A stretch of DNA of 58,024 bases from Cytobacillus eiseniae (GCF_017874625.1 NZ_JAGIKZ010000023.1:1-58024); one strand, 5' to 3'. Positions 19,480 to 30,390 are shown, numbered from the stretch's first letter. Translations and numbers: made by a program. The notes: generated by a model not told the origin, from the letters alone.

Positions 19480-20304
19480 ATGAAATTTCGTCGAAGCGAA
19501 CGTTTAATTGATATGACGAATTATTTACTAGAACATCCACGTCAATTAGTTTCTTTAACCTTTTTCTCAGAACGATATGGCTCAGCCAAGTCTTCGATTA
19601 GTGAGGATCTAGCTATTATCAAGGAGACATTTGAACAAAGGCATATTGGTACATTGCAGACGATACCAGGGGCAGCAGGAGGCGTTAGGTTCCATGTGAA
19701 GGTGTCAGAGGGGGATGCAAGGCCAATCATTGATGAGCTTTGTGAGTTAATCGCAAATCCAGAGAGACTGTTGCCTGGTGGCTATTTGTATATGACAGAT
19801 ATACTGGGCGATCCGGCAATTGTTCAGAAGGTAGGACGTCTGTTTGCTTCAGCCTATGCAAATGTTCCTATTGATGTTGTGATGACTGTGGCAACAAAGG
19901 GCATTCCAGTAGCCTACGCGGTTGCTAACTATTTAAATGTTCCCGTCGTTATTGTTCGTCGGGACAGCAAAGTAACCGAAGGCCCAACTGTTAGTATTAA
20001 TTATGTATCGGGTTCGACAAAAAGAATCCAAACGATGCTGCTGTCTAAACGAAGCTTAGAAGAGGGTTCAAAAGTATTAATCGTTGATGACTTCATGAAG
20101 GCTGGTGGGACGGTTAATGGGATGGTTAGTATGCTTGAAGAATTTAAAGCATATGTTGCTGGCATTGCCGTGTTAGTTGAAGCGGAAAAGGCAGAGGAAC
20201 GACTTGTTGATGAGTATTTATCATTGGTAAGATTATCTGATGTTGATGTGAAAGAGAAGAAAATTAATGTAAGCGAGGGAAATTACTTTAAACGATCAAT
20301 CTAG
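19480..20304 (+). CDS. purR: purine operon repressor PurR
   Basis: PurR represses purine synthesis and salvage genes and is released by PRPP (and affected by ppGpp). The 274-residue protein has an N-terminal winged-helix domain (about 1-75) and a phosphoribosyltransferase-like domain with the PRPP motif [13 protein letters not shown] (about 199-211). The ATG follows GGGGGT. It begins the purR-ridA-spoVG group, with ridA starting 13 bases after its stop. Inverted PurBox-like sites lie just upstream. Confidence 0.97.
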   Translation: MKFRRSERLIDMTNYLLEHPRQLVSLTFFSERYGSAKSSISEDLAIIKETFEQRHIGTLQTIPGAAGGVRFHVKVSEGDARPIIDELCELIANPERLLPGGYLYMTDILGDPAIVQKVGRLFASAYANVPIDVVMTVATKGIPVAYAVANYLNVPVVIVRRDSKVTEGPTVSINYVSGSTKRIQTMLLSKRSLEEGSKVLIVDDFMKAGGTVNGMVSMLEEFKAYVAGIAVLVEAEKAEERLVDEYLSLVRLSDVDVKEKKINVSEGNYFKRSI

Positions 20305-20317
20305 GGGTGAAGTGAGG

Positions 20318-20692
20318 ATGAAAACCATTCAAACAAATATGGCACCAGCAGCAATAGGGCCATATTCGCAAGGAATTGTTGTAAATAATTTATTTTATAG
20401 CTCAGGGCAAATTCCACTTACAGTTGAGGGCGTTATGATTGAGGGGGATGTAAAGGCTCAAACCCATCAAGTTTTCAAAAACTTACAAGCTGTACTTGAA
20501 GAAGCGGGTGCATCCCTTGAAACAGTTGTAAAAGCAACTGTATTTATTCAAAGCATGGATGACTTCGCTTCGATAAATGAAGTGTACGGGGAATATTTCC
20601 ATACACATAAACCAGCTCGTTCATGTGTAGAAGTGGCAAAACTGCCAAAGAATGCTTTAGTAGAGATCGAAGTAATCGCTCTTGTAAAATAA
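20318..20692 (+). CDS. ridA: reactive imine/enamine deaminase RidA (YabJ)
   Basis: RidA hydrolyses reactive enamines and imines such as 2-aminoacrylate made by PLP enzymes. The B. subtilis orthologue YabJ was first noticed through purine-gene regulation, in keeping with its place after purR. The 124-residue protein has [19 protein letters not shown] and the conserved [11 protein letters not shown] segment with the substrate-binding arginine. The ATG at 20318 lies 8 bases after AGGGGTG. A terminator follows, separating it from spoVG, which also has its own promoter. Confidence 0.96.
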   Translation: MKTIQTNMAPAAIGPYSQGIVVNNLFYSSGQIPLTVEGVMIEGDVKAQTHQVFKNLQAVLEEAGASLETVVKATVFIQSMDDFASINEVYGEYFHTHKPARSCVEVAKLPKNALVEIEVIALVK

Positions 20693-20702
20693 GTGAAGGC
20701 AG

Positions 20703-20733
20703 CAAGCTCGTTTTAGCAACGGGCTTTTTTTTG
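20703..20733 (+). terminator. ridA terminator
   Basis: A 7-bp stem AAGCTCG / CGGGCTT (one T-G pair) with a 9-base loop, followed by TTTTTT. Confidence 0.82.
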
Positions 20734-20962
20734 TCCATGGATTTAAGGCACATATAAAATTAAGTGGAAAAATTAAAGGCATGATTAGATGTGATCATTA
20801 AGGAATTTTAAAAATAGTCCAAATGGCAGTCATTTTTAAGGGGATTTTCATTTTTAAAGTATATTCAGTAGAAAATATAGTCATAATGGATGAGGGAATA
20901 GAAGGATATTCTATTAACTTATTCCTATCAACTGAATTATTCGAAAAATTTTTTATCATAAA

Positions 20963-20991
20963 GAAGGAATAAAAAGAATTATGTTGAATTT
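20963..20991 (+). promoter_or_regulatory. sigma-H promoter of spoVG
   Basis: GAAGGAATA (20963-20971) and GTTGAATTT (20983-20991) with 11 bases between match the sigma-H pattern RNAGGAWWW-N11-12-RNNGAATWW at every position. spoVG is the classical sigma-H gene. Confidence 0.85.
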
Positions 20992-21033
20992 ATAAAACTA
21001 GGTTTGTATCTTCTTGCAAAGGTGGTGAACAGA

Positions 21034-21324
21034 ATGGAAGTAACTGACGTAAGATTACGCCGTGTTAATACGGATGGCCGAATGAGGGCTATTGCATCCA
21101 TCACTTTGGATCATGAATTTGTTGTTCACGATATTCGTGTCATTGATGGAAATAACGGCTTGTTTGTTGCAATGCCAAGCAAACGCACTCCAGATGGTGA
21201 ATTTAGAGATATTGCCCACCCGATTAATTCAGGTACAAGAGGCAAGATCCAGGAGGCTGTATTATCAGAATACCACCGCTTAGGAGAATTAGAAGTTGAA
21301 TTTGAAGAAGCTGGAGCTTCCTAA
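21034..21324 (+). CDS. spoVG: SpoVG regulatory protein
   Basis: SpoVG is a small nucleic-acid-binding regulator; in Bacillus it affects septation and cortex formation. The 96-residue protein starts [11 protein letters not shown] and includes [19 protein letters not shown], both diagnostic. The ATG follows AAGGTGGTGA. An upstream TTG reading at 21004 is not needed. The gene has its own sigma-H promoter and a terminator behind it. Confidence 0.98.
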   Translation: MEVTDVRLRRVNTDGRMRAIASITLDHEFVVHDIRVIDGNNGLFVAMPSKRTPDGEFRDIAHPINSGTRGKIQEAVLSEYHRLGELEVEFEEAGAS

Positions 21325-21345
21325 AATAATAAATAATAAACAGCA

Positions 21346-21376
21346 AGGGCCTACTTCTGAAGTATGGCTCTTTTTA
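21346..21376 (+). terminator. spoVG terminator
   Basis: AGGGCCTACTT pairs with AAGTATGGCTCT with one bulge, followed by TTTTT. Confidence 0.72.
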
Positions 21377-21574
21377 ATAGAATGCAAAAAAATGAATGCT
21401 ACTCTCTAACTCCTTTATTTGCAAAAGGAATGACTGTCGCAGTTTGAATGCCCCTTCCTTTTTCCTATTTCCTATTAACCTCTCAATCTTCCATTCCCGC
21501 TAAAACGATACGATAAACGTAATTTTTAAAAAAGTTCATGAATTTGACAAAAATAAATAGTTTTTAGTCCTTCC

Positions 21575-21603
21575 TTGAAATAGGCGCGTATTTAAGATAT
21601 ATT
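21575..21603 (+). promoter_or_regulatory. sigma-A promoter of glmU
   Basis: TTGAAA (21575-21580), 17-base spacer, TATATT (21598-21603), about 60 bases before the glmU start. The rest of the 340-base gap before glmU holds nothing I recognise. Confidence 0.7.
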
Positions 21604-21667
21604 TTTAATGGATAAAAAGGGTATAATTATGTTGGCTTTGATATTTTTTTGGAGTGGAGGTCTGTCT

Positions 21668-23041
21668 ATGTCTAATCGTTATGCGGTCATATTGGCTGCA
21701 GGCCAAGGGACAAGAATGAAATCAAAACTATATAAAGTCCTTCATCCTGTATGCGGAAAACCAATGGTTCAACATGTGGTTGATCAAGTTTCGAAGCTTA
21801 ATATAGATGAAATTGTTACGATTATTGGGCACGGAGCAGAAAAGGTAAAAGCTCAACTTGGTGATCAAATTCGATATGCATTACAGAAGGAACAGCTAGG
21901 CACCGCTCATGCTGTTATGCAAGCAAAGGAAATGCTTGATGGAAAAGATGGAGTGACGATTGTTGTATGTGGAGATACACCATTAATCAAGCATGAGACA
22001 ATGGAAGCGCTCTTTAAACATCATGAAGAGACGAAGGCGAAGGCGACTGTCCTAACGGTAATAGCTGATAATCCAACTGGTTACGGGCGGATAGTCAGAG
22101 ATGCAGATGGTCATGTAGAAAAGATTGTCGAACATAAGGATGCAACGGCAAAGGAGCGTACGATTCAGGAGATTAACAGTGGAACGTACTGCTTTGATAA
22201 CAAAGCCTTATTCGATGCACTTAATCGAGTGAAAAATGACAATGTTCAAGGTGAATATTACTTGCCAGACGTGATTGAAATCTTGAAGAATGATCAAGAA
22301 ATTGTGACAGCTTATCAAACAGATGAGTTTGAAGAGACGCTTGGTGTGAATGATCGTGTAGCACTCTCTGAAGCAGAGCAATTTATGAAAAAGCGGACAA
22401 ATGAAGAGCATATGAGAAATGGCGTAACGATTATTGACCCATTGAATACGTACATTGGTCCAGATGTTATAATTGGAATAGATACAGTTCTTTACCCAGG
22501 AACAATTCTATCTGGTCAAACGTCGATCGGGACAGATTGTACGATCGGTCCTAATAGTGAAATTGTTGATTGTACAGTAGGAGATGGCACTGTTATTCGT
22601 CAATCAGCCGCTTTTGATAGTCAAATTGGCTCAGACGTACAGATTGGTCCATTTGCACATATTCGACCAAAATCTGATATTCACGGTCATGTGAAGATTG
22701 GTAACTTCGTTGAAGTGAAAAAGTCTACATTTGGTGAAGGAAGCAAAGCTTCTCATTTAAGTTATATCGGCGATGCAGAAGTCGGCCGTGATGTAAATAT
22801 TGGATGTGGCACAATAACGGTTAATTATGATGGGAAAAATAAATTCCTGACAAAGATAGAGGATGGCGTTTTTGTCGGATGTAATTCAAATCTTGTTGCA
22901 CCAGTGACCATTGGAGAAAATGCATATGTTGCTGCAGGTTCAACGATTACTGAGGATGTACCAGGGAAAGCGCTATCAATAGCAAGAGCAAGACAAGTGA
23001 ATAAAGAGAATTATATTGATAAAATGAATAGTAAGAAATAA
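21668..23041 (+). CDS. glmU: bifunctional N-acetylglucosamine-1-P uridyltransferase / glucosamine-1-P acetyltransferase
   Basis: GlmU (GcaD) makes UDP-GlcNAc, the precursor of peptidoglycan and teichoic acids. The 457-residue protein has the N-terminal pyrophosphorylase domain ([21 protein letters not shown]) to about residue 230 and a C-terminal left-handed beta-helix of hexapeptide repeats with the acetyltransferase motifs [10 protein letters not shown] and [14 protein letters not shown]. The ATG at 21668 follows GGAGG. prs lies 17 bases downstream and the two are probably co-transcribed. Confidence 0.98.
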   Translation: MSNRYAVILAAGQGTRMKSKLYKVLHPVCGKPMVQHVVDQVSKLNIDEIVTIIGHGAEKVKAQLGDQIRYALQKEQLGTAHAVMQAKEMLDGKDGVTIVVCGDTPLIKHETMEALFKHHEETKAKATVLTVIADNPTGYGRIVRDADGHVEKIVEHKDATAKERTIQEINSGTYCFDNKALFDALNRVKNDNVQGEYYLPDVIEILKNDQEIVTAYQTDEFEETLGVNDRVALSEAEQFMKKRTNEEHMRNGVTIIDPLNTYIGPDVIIGIDTVLYPGTILSGQTSIGTDCTIGPNSEIVDCTVGDGTVIRQSAAFDSQIGSDVQIGPFAHIRPKSDIHGHVKIGNFVEVKKSTFGEGSKASHLSYIGDAEVGRDVNIGCGTITVNYDGKNKFLTKIEDGVFVGCNSNLVAPVTIGENAYVAAGSTITEDVPGKALSIARARQVNKENYIDKMNSKK

Positions 23042-23058
23042 AGTAATGGAGGCTCAAC

Positions 23059-24015
23059 ATGTCTAATCAATATCTAGATCCTAATTTAAAGGTTTTCAGT
23101 CTGAATTCAAACCGTGATTTAGCAAAAGAAATTGCAAGTGTAATTGGTGTAGAATTAGGAAAATGCTCTGTTCAGCGTTTTAGTGATGGCGAGATTCAAA
23201 TTAATATTGAAGAGAGTATTCGTGGGTGTGATGTTTACGTTATTCAATCAACAAGTTCCCCAGTGAATGAACATTTAATGGAACTATTAATTATGATTGA
23301 TGCTTTAAAGCGTGCATCTGCAAAAACGATTAATATTGTTATGCCTTATTATGGTTATGCACGTCAAGACCGTAAGGCAAGAGCACGTGAGCCAATTACT
23401 GCTAAATTAGCAGCAAATCTTCTTGAGACAGCTGGAGCGACTCGTGTAATTACGCTTGATTTGCATGCACCTCAAATTCAAGGATTCTTTGATATTCCAA
23501 TTGATCACTTAATGGGTGTGCCGATTCTATCTGAATACTTTAAGAACAAAGCAGTTGAAGGTGATGTTGTTATCGTTTCTCCTGACCATGGCGGTGTAAC
23601 GCGTGCGCGTAAAATGGCAGAGCGACTTAAGGCACCAATTGCGATTATTGATAAGCGTCGTCCAAAGCCAAATGTTGCTGAAGTAATGAATATCGTCGGT
23701 AATATTGATGGGAAAGTGGCAATTTTAATCGATGATATCATTGATACAGCTGGTACGATTACACTTGCTGCCAATGCACTAGTAGAAAATGGCGCAGCTG
23801 AAGTATATGCTTGCTGTACGCATCCAGTTCTATCTGGTCCTGCAATTGAACGAATTCAGAATTCAAATATTAAAGAACTTGTTGTAACAAATTCAATTGC
23901 GCTACCAGAAGAAAAGAAAACAGATAAAATTGTTGAGCTATCTGTTGCACCACTTATTGGCGAAGCAATCATTCGTGTACACGAGGAGCAGTCAGTAAGT
24001 ACATTATTCGATTAA
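23059..24015 (+). CDS. prs: ribose-phosphate pyrophosphokinase
   Basis: Makes PRPP from ribose-5-phosphate and ATP for purine, pyrimidine, histidine, tryptophan and NAD synthesis. The 318-residue class I enzyme shows the catalytic flexible-loop region [21 protein letters not shown] and the PRPP loop [19 protein letters not shown] precedes the ATG. It follows glmU directly and is followed by a hairpin before ctc. PRPP is also the signal read by PurR encoded nearby. Confidence 0.98.
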   Translation: MSNQYLDPNLKVFSLNSNRDLAKEIASVIGVELGKCSVQRFSDGEIQINIEESIRGCDVYVIQSTSSPVNEHLMELLIMIDALKRASAKTINIVMPYYGYARQDRKARAREPITAKLAANLLETAGATRVITLDLHAPQIQGFFDIPIDHLMGVPILSEYFKNKAVEGDVVIVSPDHGGVTRARKMAERLKAPIAIIDKRRPKPNVAEVMNIVGNIDGKVAILIDDIIDTAGTITLAANALVENGAAEVYACCTHPVLSGPAIERIQNSNIKELVVTNSIALPEEKKTDKIVELSVAPLIGEAIIRVHEEQSVSTLFD

Positions 24016-24032
24016 TAGCTTTAATATATAAA

Positions 24033-24060
24033 GCAGGCTTGCCGTAAAAAGCAAGCCTGT
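24033..24060 (+). terminator. hairpin after prs
   Basis: A perfect 9-bp stem CAGGCTTGC / GCAAGCCTG with an 8-base loop. Only a poor T-run follows, so termination may be partial. Confidence 0.6.
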
Positions 24061-24078
24061 AATTGCATTATTTCATAC

Positions 24079-24104
24079 GTTTAGATTCCCCTGTTTTAGG
24101 GCAT
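24079..24104 (+). promoter_or_regulatory. sigma-B-like promoter of ctc
   Basis: GTTTAG (24079-24084), 14 bases, GGGCAT (24099-24104) resemble the sigma-B pattern GTTTAA-N12-14-GGGWAW with two mismatches. ctc is a classical general-stress gene in B. subtilis. Confidence 0.5.
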
Positions 24105-24152
24105 TTTTTATAAAGAGTGTCCTAGATTTAAAATGAGAAAGGGGATCTATTG

Positions 24153-24788
24153 ATGACAGCTATATTACAAGCACAGGAAAGAACAGAATTCCGAGGATCT
24201 GCTTTAACCAGTTTACGTAGGGGTGGAAATATCCCCGCTGTGGTCTATGGAGCAAAGGTAGAGAATAAATCCATCTATTTTAGCGAGGCTGACTTCACAA
24301 AGGTTATCCGAAAAGTAGGTAGGAATGGTGTTATCTCATTAGAACTTGGTGGAAATAAGCATAATGTCGTTTTAAGTGATTATCAAGCAGACCCGATCAA
24401 AAATGAGGTTTTACATGTGGACCTGCTTGCTGTAGATATGACGAAGGATATTACGGCAAGTGTACGTGTTAATTTAATTGGCGATGCAGCTGGTGTGAAG
24501 GATGGCGGTGTGATGCAGCAATCCATGCATGAGCTTTCAATCACTGCTACTCCAGATCAAATTCCTCAGTCGATTGATATTGATGTAACTAATCTTCAAG
24601 TAAATGAAACGATCACAGTTGCTGATATCCAATCAAATCAAGGGTATACAATAAATGAAGGCACTGAAGAAGTCATCGCTTCCATTCTTCCTCCTAAACA
24701 AGAAGAGGAAATCAATAGTGGGGAAGAGCAAGAGGCTGGAACGCCTGAAAACGAGGAAGGCCGAGAGACGGAATCAAGTGAAGAATAA
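24153..24788 (+). CDS. ctc: general stress protein Ctc / ribosomal protein bL25
   Basis: A bL25-family protein that binds 5S rRNA in the 50S subunit under stress. The 211-residue protein has the N-terminal L25 domain (RTEFRGSALTSLRRGGNIPAVVYG) and the C-terminal CTC beta domain to about residue 180, then a very acidic low-complexity tail. The ATG at 24153 lies 8 bases after GAAAGGGG. It has its own sigma-B-like promoter and is followed by a long-loop hairpin before pth. Confidence 0.96.
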   Translation: MTAILQAQERTEFRGSALTSLRRGGNIPAVVYGAKVENKSIYFSEADFTKVIRKVGRNGVISLELGGNKHNVVLSDYQADPIKNEVLHVDLLAVDMTKDITASVRVNLIGDAAGVKDGGVMQQSMHELSITATPDQIPQSIDIDVTNLQVNETITVADIQSNQGYTINEGTEEVIASILPPKQEEEINSGEEQEAGTPENEEGRETESSEE

Positions 24789-24817
24789 GTGTAAAGAGGC
24801 AAATGCCTTGTAAATGG

Positions 24818-24862
24818 AAAAAGGGGCTAGGCTGATAGTAACATTGGTCCACCCCTTTTTTC
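24818..24862 (+). terminator. terminator between ctc and pth
   Basis: AAAAAGGGG pairs with CCCCTTTTT around a 25-base loop, with one further T and C following. A weaker terminator than most in this window. Confidence 0.6.
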
Positions 24863-24900
24863 TTATAGGTGCCATGCTTTTCTTAAATTGAGGTGAGAAG

Positions 24901-25461
24901 ATGAAACTAGTTGTTGGTCTTGGTAATCCAGGAAAACAATATGAAAAAACTAGACATAATATTGGATTTGAAGTAGTGGACCGATTAGCTGAGCGATTAA
25001 ACATTCCTCTGAATCAAGCAAAGTTTCAAGGAGTATACGGAGTCGGTCAAGTAAACAGAGAAAAAGTATTTTTATTAAAGCCACTTACATATATGAATTT
25101 ATCAGGCGAATCGATTGCTGCTATAATGGATTACTTTCAGATAGAGGATGAAGAGCTTGTCGTTATTTACGATGATCTAGATTTGCCTGTCGGAAAAATT
25201 CGATTACGGCAAAAAGGAAGTGCAGGTGGGCATAATGGAATAAAGTCTACTATTGCTCATTTAGCTACACAAGAGTTTAACAGAATAAGAGTCGGGATTG
25301 ATCGGCCTCCAAGTGGCATGAAGGTACCTGATTATGTATTAGGCCGATTCACGAAGGAAGAACAGGAAGCGATGGGTGAAGTGATCGAAAAATGTGCAAA
25401 TGCATGTGAGGATTGGATTTCGAAACCATTTTTGCAAATTATGAATGAATATAATCAATAA
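24901..25461 (+). CDS. pth: peptidyl-tRNA hydrolase
   Basis: Pth (SpoVC) releases tRNA from prematurely dropped peptidyl-tRNA and is essential. The 186-residue protein has [20 protein letters not shown] with the catalytic His19 and Asn10, the [14 protein letters not shown] motif and [11 protein letters not shown]. The ATG follows GAGGTGAG. The same gene order, ctc-spoVC-fin-mfd, occurs in B. subtilis. Confidence 0.98.
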   Translation: MKLVVGLGNPGKQYEKTRHNIGFEVVDRLAERLNIPLNQAKFQGVYGVGQVNREKVFLLKPLTYMNLSGESIAAIMDYFQIEDEELVVIYDDLDLPVGKIRLRQKGSAGGHNGIKSTIAHLATQEFNRIRVGIDRPPSGMKVPDYVLGRFTKEEQEAMGEVIEKCANACEDWISKPFLQIMNEYNQ

Positions 25462-25525
25462 TTTTTTATATATTTTTAAAGAGTCGCTATAGTTGATGTC
25501 TCTGTTCTTCTGATGAATAAGTTCG

Positions 25526-25556
25526 GTGTAATTCGTTCATAATAATGGCAATGAAC
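25526..25556 (+). promoter_or_regulatory. sigma-F-like promoter of fin
   Basis: GTGTA (25526-25530), exactly 16 bases, then GGCAATGAAC (25547-25556) resembles GYWTA-N16-GGNRANANTW with one mismatch in the -35 and two in the -10. fin is a known sigma-F target. Confidence 0.4.
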
Positions 25557-25578
25557 CGTAATACTGGGAGGGACAGGC

Positions 25579-25809
25579 ATGGCTATCCATTATCATTGCC
25601 GTCATTGTGGTGTGAACATAGGGACGCTTGAAGATACAGCAATAAATACGGAAAATTTAGGATTTCATCTTTTAAATCATACAGAGCGACAGGAAATGAT
25701 TGCATATGATCAGTCTGGAGATCTTAGGGTGAAAGCAATTTGTGAGGATTGTCAGGAGTTGCTGGAGCGTAATCCTGACTTTCACCAACATGATTTTCTA
25801 ATTCAGTAA
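25579..25809 (+). CDS. fin: anti-sigma-F factor Fin
   Basis: Fin (YabK) displaces sigma-F from core RNA polymerase to help the switch from sigma-F to sigma-G in the forespore. The 76-residue protein has two CxxC pairs (Cys7/Cys10 and Cys55/Cys58) expected to hold zinc, and the conserved NTENLGFHLLNHTER segment. A GGGAGGG precedes the ATG. Together with csfB the window therefore encodes two forespore anti-sigma proteins. Confidence 0.95.
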   Translation: MAIHYHCRHCGVNIGTLEDTAINTENLGFHLLNHTERQEMIAYDQSGDLRVKAICEDCQELLERNPDFHQHDFLIQ

Positions 25810-25811
25810 CA

Positions 25812-25840
25812 GGCTTTGGACGACCATCCAAAGCGTTTTT
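25812..25840 (+). terminator. fin terminator
   Basis: An 8-bp stem GCTTTGGA / TCCAAAGC with a 6-base loop, then GTTTTTCTGTTTTT. Confidence 0.88.
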
Positions 25841-25857
25841 CTGTTTTTGATTATAGG

Positions 25858-26130
25858 CCATGTTATTATTTACTGTTGATTTTCATGCATGTATAAGTAG
25901 TAATAGGCGGAGAATTTCCGCCTATTACATAAAAAGCTTGCTAAAGAAGCAGAAATAAGCGGAGAAACTCCGCTTAACTACTCTAAATTAGACAAAATCC
26001 ATCGATTTTGATCAAATAAGCGGAAAAACTCCCCTTATTTTTAGGGAAATACAGGTATTTCCCAATTTAACCGGATTTTCTCCGCCTATTTTCCAATCAC
26101 AGTAAAATCAACACCTAGTTATAACAGAGC
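25858..26130. repeat. CGGA-N5-TCCG hairpin quartet, copy B
   Basis: Four palindromes with CGGA at 25908, 25960, 26021 and 26072 (spacings 52, 61, 51). The first has a perfect 10-bp stem, AATAGGCGGA / TCCGCCTATT. Between the third and fourth hairpins is a further hairpin GGGAAATA / TATTTCCC. The whole stretch, spacers and flanks included, is homologous to copy C at 48524-48840, starting at TGTTATTATT and ending near TAACAGAGC. Confidence 0.8.
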
Positions 26131-26155
26131 CTAATTATAAAGGTGGCGCTAGTTA

Positions 26156-26736
26156 TGAGAAGCTTGTCGGGGCTGATCAAGCCGCTTGCGCTTTTTAAGA
26201 AATATAAAGTGTTGTAAATATGCATTAGATAACAGTCTAGCTCCAGCGGATATCGCCGGCCAAACTTCAGTACTCCTCCGCAGCGATTGCGTCAAGCACG
26301 GTATCGCTTTCGCTTACCGTGTCTCCTTTATCTAGAGGGGGAGTCCTTCCGGTTTGTACGGGGATGGCTAAGGCGCTTACGCTTTTCAGAAATATAAAGT
26401 GTAGTAAATATGCAATTAGATAACAGTCTAGCTCCAGCGGCTAGCCCCTCGAGGTCATAAGTCAATCTGTCCAGAAGGTTAAAGACCAACCTTCTAGCCA
26501 GCTTGCCTTATGCTTGTCGGGGCTGACCAAGCCGCTTGAGCTTTTTAAGAAATATAATAGTGTAGTAAATATGCATTAGATAACTGTCTAGCTTCAGCGC
26601 CTATCGCCTACCAAACTTCAGTACTCCTCCCTACGATAAGTCAACATCGGTTCGCTTACGCTTACCGTGTTTCCTTTATCGAAAGGAAGAGTCCTTCCAG
26701 TTTGTACGGCGATGACCAAGGCGCTTACGCTTTTCG
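26156..26736. repeat. composite array of TCTAGCT...GCTTTT hairpin elements before mfd
   Basis: Four elements stand head to tail: a truncated right half (26156-26196), a 153-bp type-2 element (26234-26386), a type-1 element (26425-26548) and a second type-2 element (26586-26734). Type 1 is the 11487 repeat in inverted orientation. A linker of about 40 bases (AAGAAATATAAAGTGTTGTA and following bases to TAACAG) is repeated before each full element, at 26197, 26387 and 26547. All begin GTCTAGCTYCAGCG and end near GCTTTT. The array ends 16 bases before the mfd start. Confidence 0.82.
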
Positions 26737-26751
26737 ATTAGGAGGGTAGCC

Positions 26752-29700
26752 ATGATAGGGCTTAAACAGATGATAAGTCAGGAAGAGGATGTAAGGTCGG
26801 TCTTGTCTGGCATTAAAGAGGGACTGAAGGAACAGCTAATATCTGGCTTATCGGGTTCTGCACGAACATTATTTTTAGCTTCAGTTTATGAAGAGACACA
26901 AAAGCCGATGCTTGTTATTACACATAATCTCCTTCAAGCACAGAAGCTATATGATGATATTGTAAATTTGGCGGGGGAAAAGAAAGTCTTTTTGTACCCA
27001 GCCAATGAGCTAATTGCTGCAGAGATTAGCGTTGCTAGTCCTGAATTAAAGGCACAGAGAATTGAAGTATTAAACCATTGGAGCAAAAGTGCAGAAGGCA
27101 TCTTGATTGCACCGATGGCTGGTTTACGAAAAGTTCTTCCTCCTGCAGAGCTTTGGCAACGATGTCAATTGACTTTGAAGGTGGGTGGAGAGCTACTTGA
27201 AGAACAATTTATCCAATTTATTCAAATGGGCTATACACGTGTGTCGATGGTCTCATCCCCAGGTGAATTTAGTGTTAGAGGCGGAATTGTTGATATCTAT
27301 CCATTAACGGAAACAGACCCTATTCGAATCGAGTTATTTGATACAGAGATAGAGTCCGTCCGTTCTTTTTCATTGGAAGATCAGCGATCAAAGGAAAAAT
27401 TATCTGAAGTAACGATCGGACCTGCAACAGAGTTTCCGCTACAAGCAGAGGATTTCGACAAATTAATTCGAAAGCTTGAACAGGGCTTGGCAGCGAGCTT
27501 AAAAAAAATAAAAAGTGAAAAAACGAAGACTTTGCTTGCACAAAATATTGGATTTGAGCTAGAAAAGTTAAAAACAGGCAGCAAACCAGATCAATTATTC
27601 AAATATTTATCTTTTATCTATGAGGAAGGAAATAGTTTAGTAGACTATCTTCCGGATAATGGATTAGTTTTTATTGATGAAATTAGCCGCGTTCAAGAAA
27701 TGAATGATTCATTGGAAAAAGAAGAAGCAGAATGGTATACGAGTCTATTAAGTGAAGGACAAATGATCCATGATGTGAAAATATCCCATGATTTACGGGA
27801 ATTTTTGAGTAAAAAAAGGCAGTCCGTTATTTATATGTCCTTATTCTTAAGACATGTTCCAAATACAAATCCAGAAAATATTATTAATGTGACATGCAAG
27901 CAAATGCAGAATTTCCATGGTCAAATGAATGTACTGAAAGCGGAATTGGATCGCTTTCGAAAGGGAAATTATACGGTTGTTTTTCTAGGGGCAGGAGAAG
28001 AACGTGTAAAGAAGCTCCAACGCGTGTTAGAAGACTATGAAATAGAGGCTACTTTAATAGATGAAAAACAGTCTCCGCATAGAGGAAAAATTCAAATTGT
28101 TGATGGGAATCTGCATACGGGATTTGAGCTCGTAGCCCAGAAATTAGTTGTAATTACTGAAGAAGAGCTATTTAATAAACGAACTAAAAAGAAACCTCGT
28201 CGTCAAAAGCTATCAAATGCTGAACGAATTAAGAATTATTCTGAGCTCAAAATAGGAGATTATGTCGTTCATGTTAACCATGGAGTAGGAAAATACTTAG
28301 GAATTGAAACACTAGAAATCAATGGGGTGCATAAGGATTATCTCAATATTCGCTACCAAGGCAGTGATAAGCTCTATGTCCCAGTTGACCAAATTGATCT
28401 TGTTCAAAAATATGTTGGCTCCGAATCAAAGGAACCAAAGATTTATAAATTAGGCGGAAACGACTGGAAGCGGGTAAAGAAAAAGGTTGAATCCTCTGTT
28501 CAGGATATAGCGGATGATCTGATTAAACTTTATGCAGAGAGAGAAGCGGCCAAAGGGTATGCGTTTAGCCCTGATGGTGAAATGCAGAGAGAATTCGAAG
28601 CTGCCTTTGTTTATCAGGAGACAGAAGATCAGCTCCGTTCCATTCATGAGATTAAACGGGATATGGAAAGGGAGCGGCCGATGGACCGTTTGCTTTGTGG
28701 AGATGTTGGATATGGGAAAACAGAAGTTGCGATAAGAGCAGCCTTTAAGGCAATTTCAGATGGCAAGCAGGTTGCCATCCTTGTTCCGACGACCATTCTT
28801 GCACAGCAGCATTATGAAACATTAAGAGAGCGTTTTCAGGATTTCCCGATTGAAATTGGCCTATTAAGCCGATTCCGTTCAAGAAAGCAGCAAACGGAAA
28901 CGATTAAAGCATTAAAGGCTGGAACAATGGATGTAGTAGTAGGTACCCACCGACTGCTATCGAAGGATATCATTTATCGTGATTTAGGATTATTAATCGT
29001 GGATGAGGAGCAGCGCTTTGGTGTCACACATAAGGAAAAGATTAAACAACTAAAAACTAATGTGGATGTATTAACCCTGACTGCGACACCAATTCCAAGA
29101 ACTCTTCACATGTCTATGTTAGGAGTACGAGATTTATCGGTTATTGAGACACCACCAGAAAATCGCTTTCCAATTCAAACATATGTGATGGAATATAACG
29201 GTGTCATGGTTCGTGAAGCAATTGAACGGGAATTGGCTAGGGATGGACAGGTGTATTTCCTCTACAATCGAGTAGAAGATATTGAGAGGAAGGCAGAGGA
29301 AATTTCGATGCTTGTTCCAGATGCAAGAGTTACGTATGCACATGGGCAAATGACAGAAAATGAACTGGAATCTGTGATGCTTGGTTTCCTTGCGGGTGAA
29401 TTTGATGTGCTTGTAAGTACGACGATTATTGAAACAGGTGTAGATATTCCGAATGTTAATACTCTAATTGTCCATGATGCTGATAAAATGGGTCTTTCCC
29501 AGCTGTATCAGCTAAGAGGAAGGGTTGGCCGCTCGAATCGGGTTGCCTATGCTTATTTCACGTATCGGAAAGATAAAGTTCTCACAGAAGTGGCTGAAAA
29601 GCGACTTCAAGCTATTAAGGAATTTACAGAGTTAGGATCTGGATTTAAAATTGCGATGCGTGATTTAACGATTAGGGGAGCTGGGAATCTATTAGGTGCC

Positions 29701-30288
29701 GAGCAGCATGGTTTCATTGATTCAGTTGGATTTGATTTATATTCCCAAATGCTTAAAGAAGCGATTGAAGAACGCAAAGAGAATAGACAGGAAGAGAAAA
29801 AACAGCGGATAGAAGTAGACCTTGAAGTGGATGCCTATATTCCAGATACGTATATTGCTGATGGCCATCTGAAGATTGAAATGTATAAGCGATTTAGAGG
29901 GGCAATGTCATTAGAGGATATCGAAGAATTGAATGAAGAAATGCTTGATCGATTTGGTGAATATCCAGATGAAGTATCGTATTTATTCCAAATGACAGAA
30001 ATGAAAGTAATTGGTGAACAAATTGGGATTGAGATCATCAAGCAGTCCAAAAATGAAGTATTGATTCTTTTATCTGAAAAGATGAGTGCAAATATTGATG
30101 GACAGCAAATTTTCCAGAAGGCAAGTAAATATGGACGAACAGTTGGGCTAGGCATGGAAGGGAAAAAGCTAAAAATTGTTCTCCATATTAAGGGGATCAA
30201 ACAAAATGAGTGGTTGAATATTGCCTTTGAAATGATCCGTGGACTAGAAGAGTCAAAAAAGGAAGAACAAGGCCAAGCATCGAAATAG
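26752..30288 (+). CDS. mfd: transcription-repair coupling factor Mfd
   Basis: Mfd removes RNA polymerase stalled at DNA lesions and recruits UvrA. At 1178 residues it is full length: UvrB-like N-terminal region, RNA-polymerase-interacting domain around [22 protein letters not shown]2 translocase with Walker [10 protein letters not shown] (about 650-658) and DEEQRFG (about 750), TRG motif region, and the C-terminal UvrA-binding domain. The ATG follows AGGAGGG. The repeat array ends immediately upstream, so its promoter must lie in or before the repeats. Confidence 0.98.
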   Translation: MIGLKQMISQEEDVRSVLSGIKEGLKEQLISGLSGSARTLFLASVYEETQKPMLVITHNLLQAQKLYDDIVNLAGEKKVFLYPANELIAAEISVASPELKAQRIEVLNHWSKSAEGILIAPMAGLRKVLPPAELWQRCQLTLKVGGELLEEQFIQFIQMGYTRVSMVSSPGEFSVRGGIVDIYPLTETDPIRIELFDTEIESVRSFSLEDQRSKEKLSEVTIGPATEFPLQAEDFDKLIRKLEQGLAASLKKIKSEKTKTLLAQNIGFELEKLKTGSKPDQLFKYLSFIYEEGNSLVDYLPDNGLVFIDEISRVQEMNDSLEKEEAEWYTSLLSEGQMIHDVKISHDLREFLSKKRQSVIYMSLFLRHVPNTNPENIINVTCKQMQNFHGQMNVLKAELDRFRKGNYTVVFLGAGEERVKKLQRVLEDYEIEATLIDEKQSPHRGKIQIVDGNLHTGFELVAQKLVVITEEELFNKRTKKKPRRQKLSNAERIKNYSELKIGDYVVHVNHGVGKYLGIETLEINGVHKDYLNIRYQGSDKLYVPVDQIDLVQKYVGSESKEPKIYKLGGNDWKRVKKKVESSVQDIADDLIKLYAEREAAKGYAFSPDGEMQREFEAAFVYQETEDQLRSIHEIKRDMERERPMDRLLCGDVGYGKTEVAIRAAFKAISDGKQVAILVPTTILAQQHYETLRERFQDFPIEIGLLSRFRSRKQQTETIKALKAGTMDVVVGTHRLLSKDIIYRDLGLLIVDEEQRFGVTHKEKIKQLKTNVDVLTLTATPIPRTLHMSMLGVRDLSVIETPPENRFPIQTYVMEYNGVMVREAIERELARDGQVYFLYNRVEDIERKAEEISMLVPDARVTYAHGQMTENELESVMLGFLAGEFDVLVSTTIIETGVDIPNVNTLIVHDADKMGLSQLYQLRGRVGRSNRVAYAYFTYRKDKVLTEVAEKRLQAIKEFTELGSGFKIAMRDLTIRGAGNLLGAEQHGFIDSVGFDLYSQMLKEAIEERKENRQEEKKQRIEVDLEVDAYIPDTYIADGHLKIEMYKRFRGAMSLEDIEELNEEMLDRFGEYPDEVSYLFQMTEMKVIGEQIGIEIIKQSKNEVLILLSEKMSANIDGQQIFQKASKYGRTVGLGMEGKKLKIVLHIKGIKQNEWLNIAFEMIRGLEESKKEEQGQASK

Positions 30289-30390
30289 AAAAGGTTTATT
30301 TCGTCTCACTGAGGGTATTTGAAAAGATAGAGATGGGATGTTTATCCAATTTTGGTATTCATTATAATCATGAGAAAAAATAGTTGAACG

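Noticed and set aside
21544..21549. TTGACA upstream of glmU as its -35
   Set aside because: No -10 hexamer lies 16-18 bases downstream; TTGAAA-N17-TATATT at 21575 is a better promoter.
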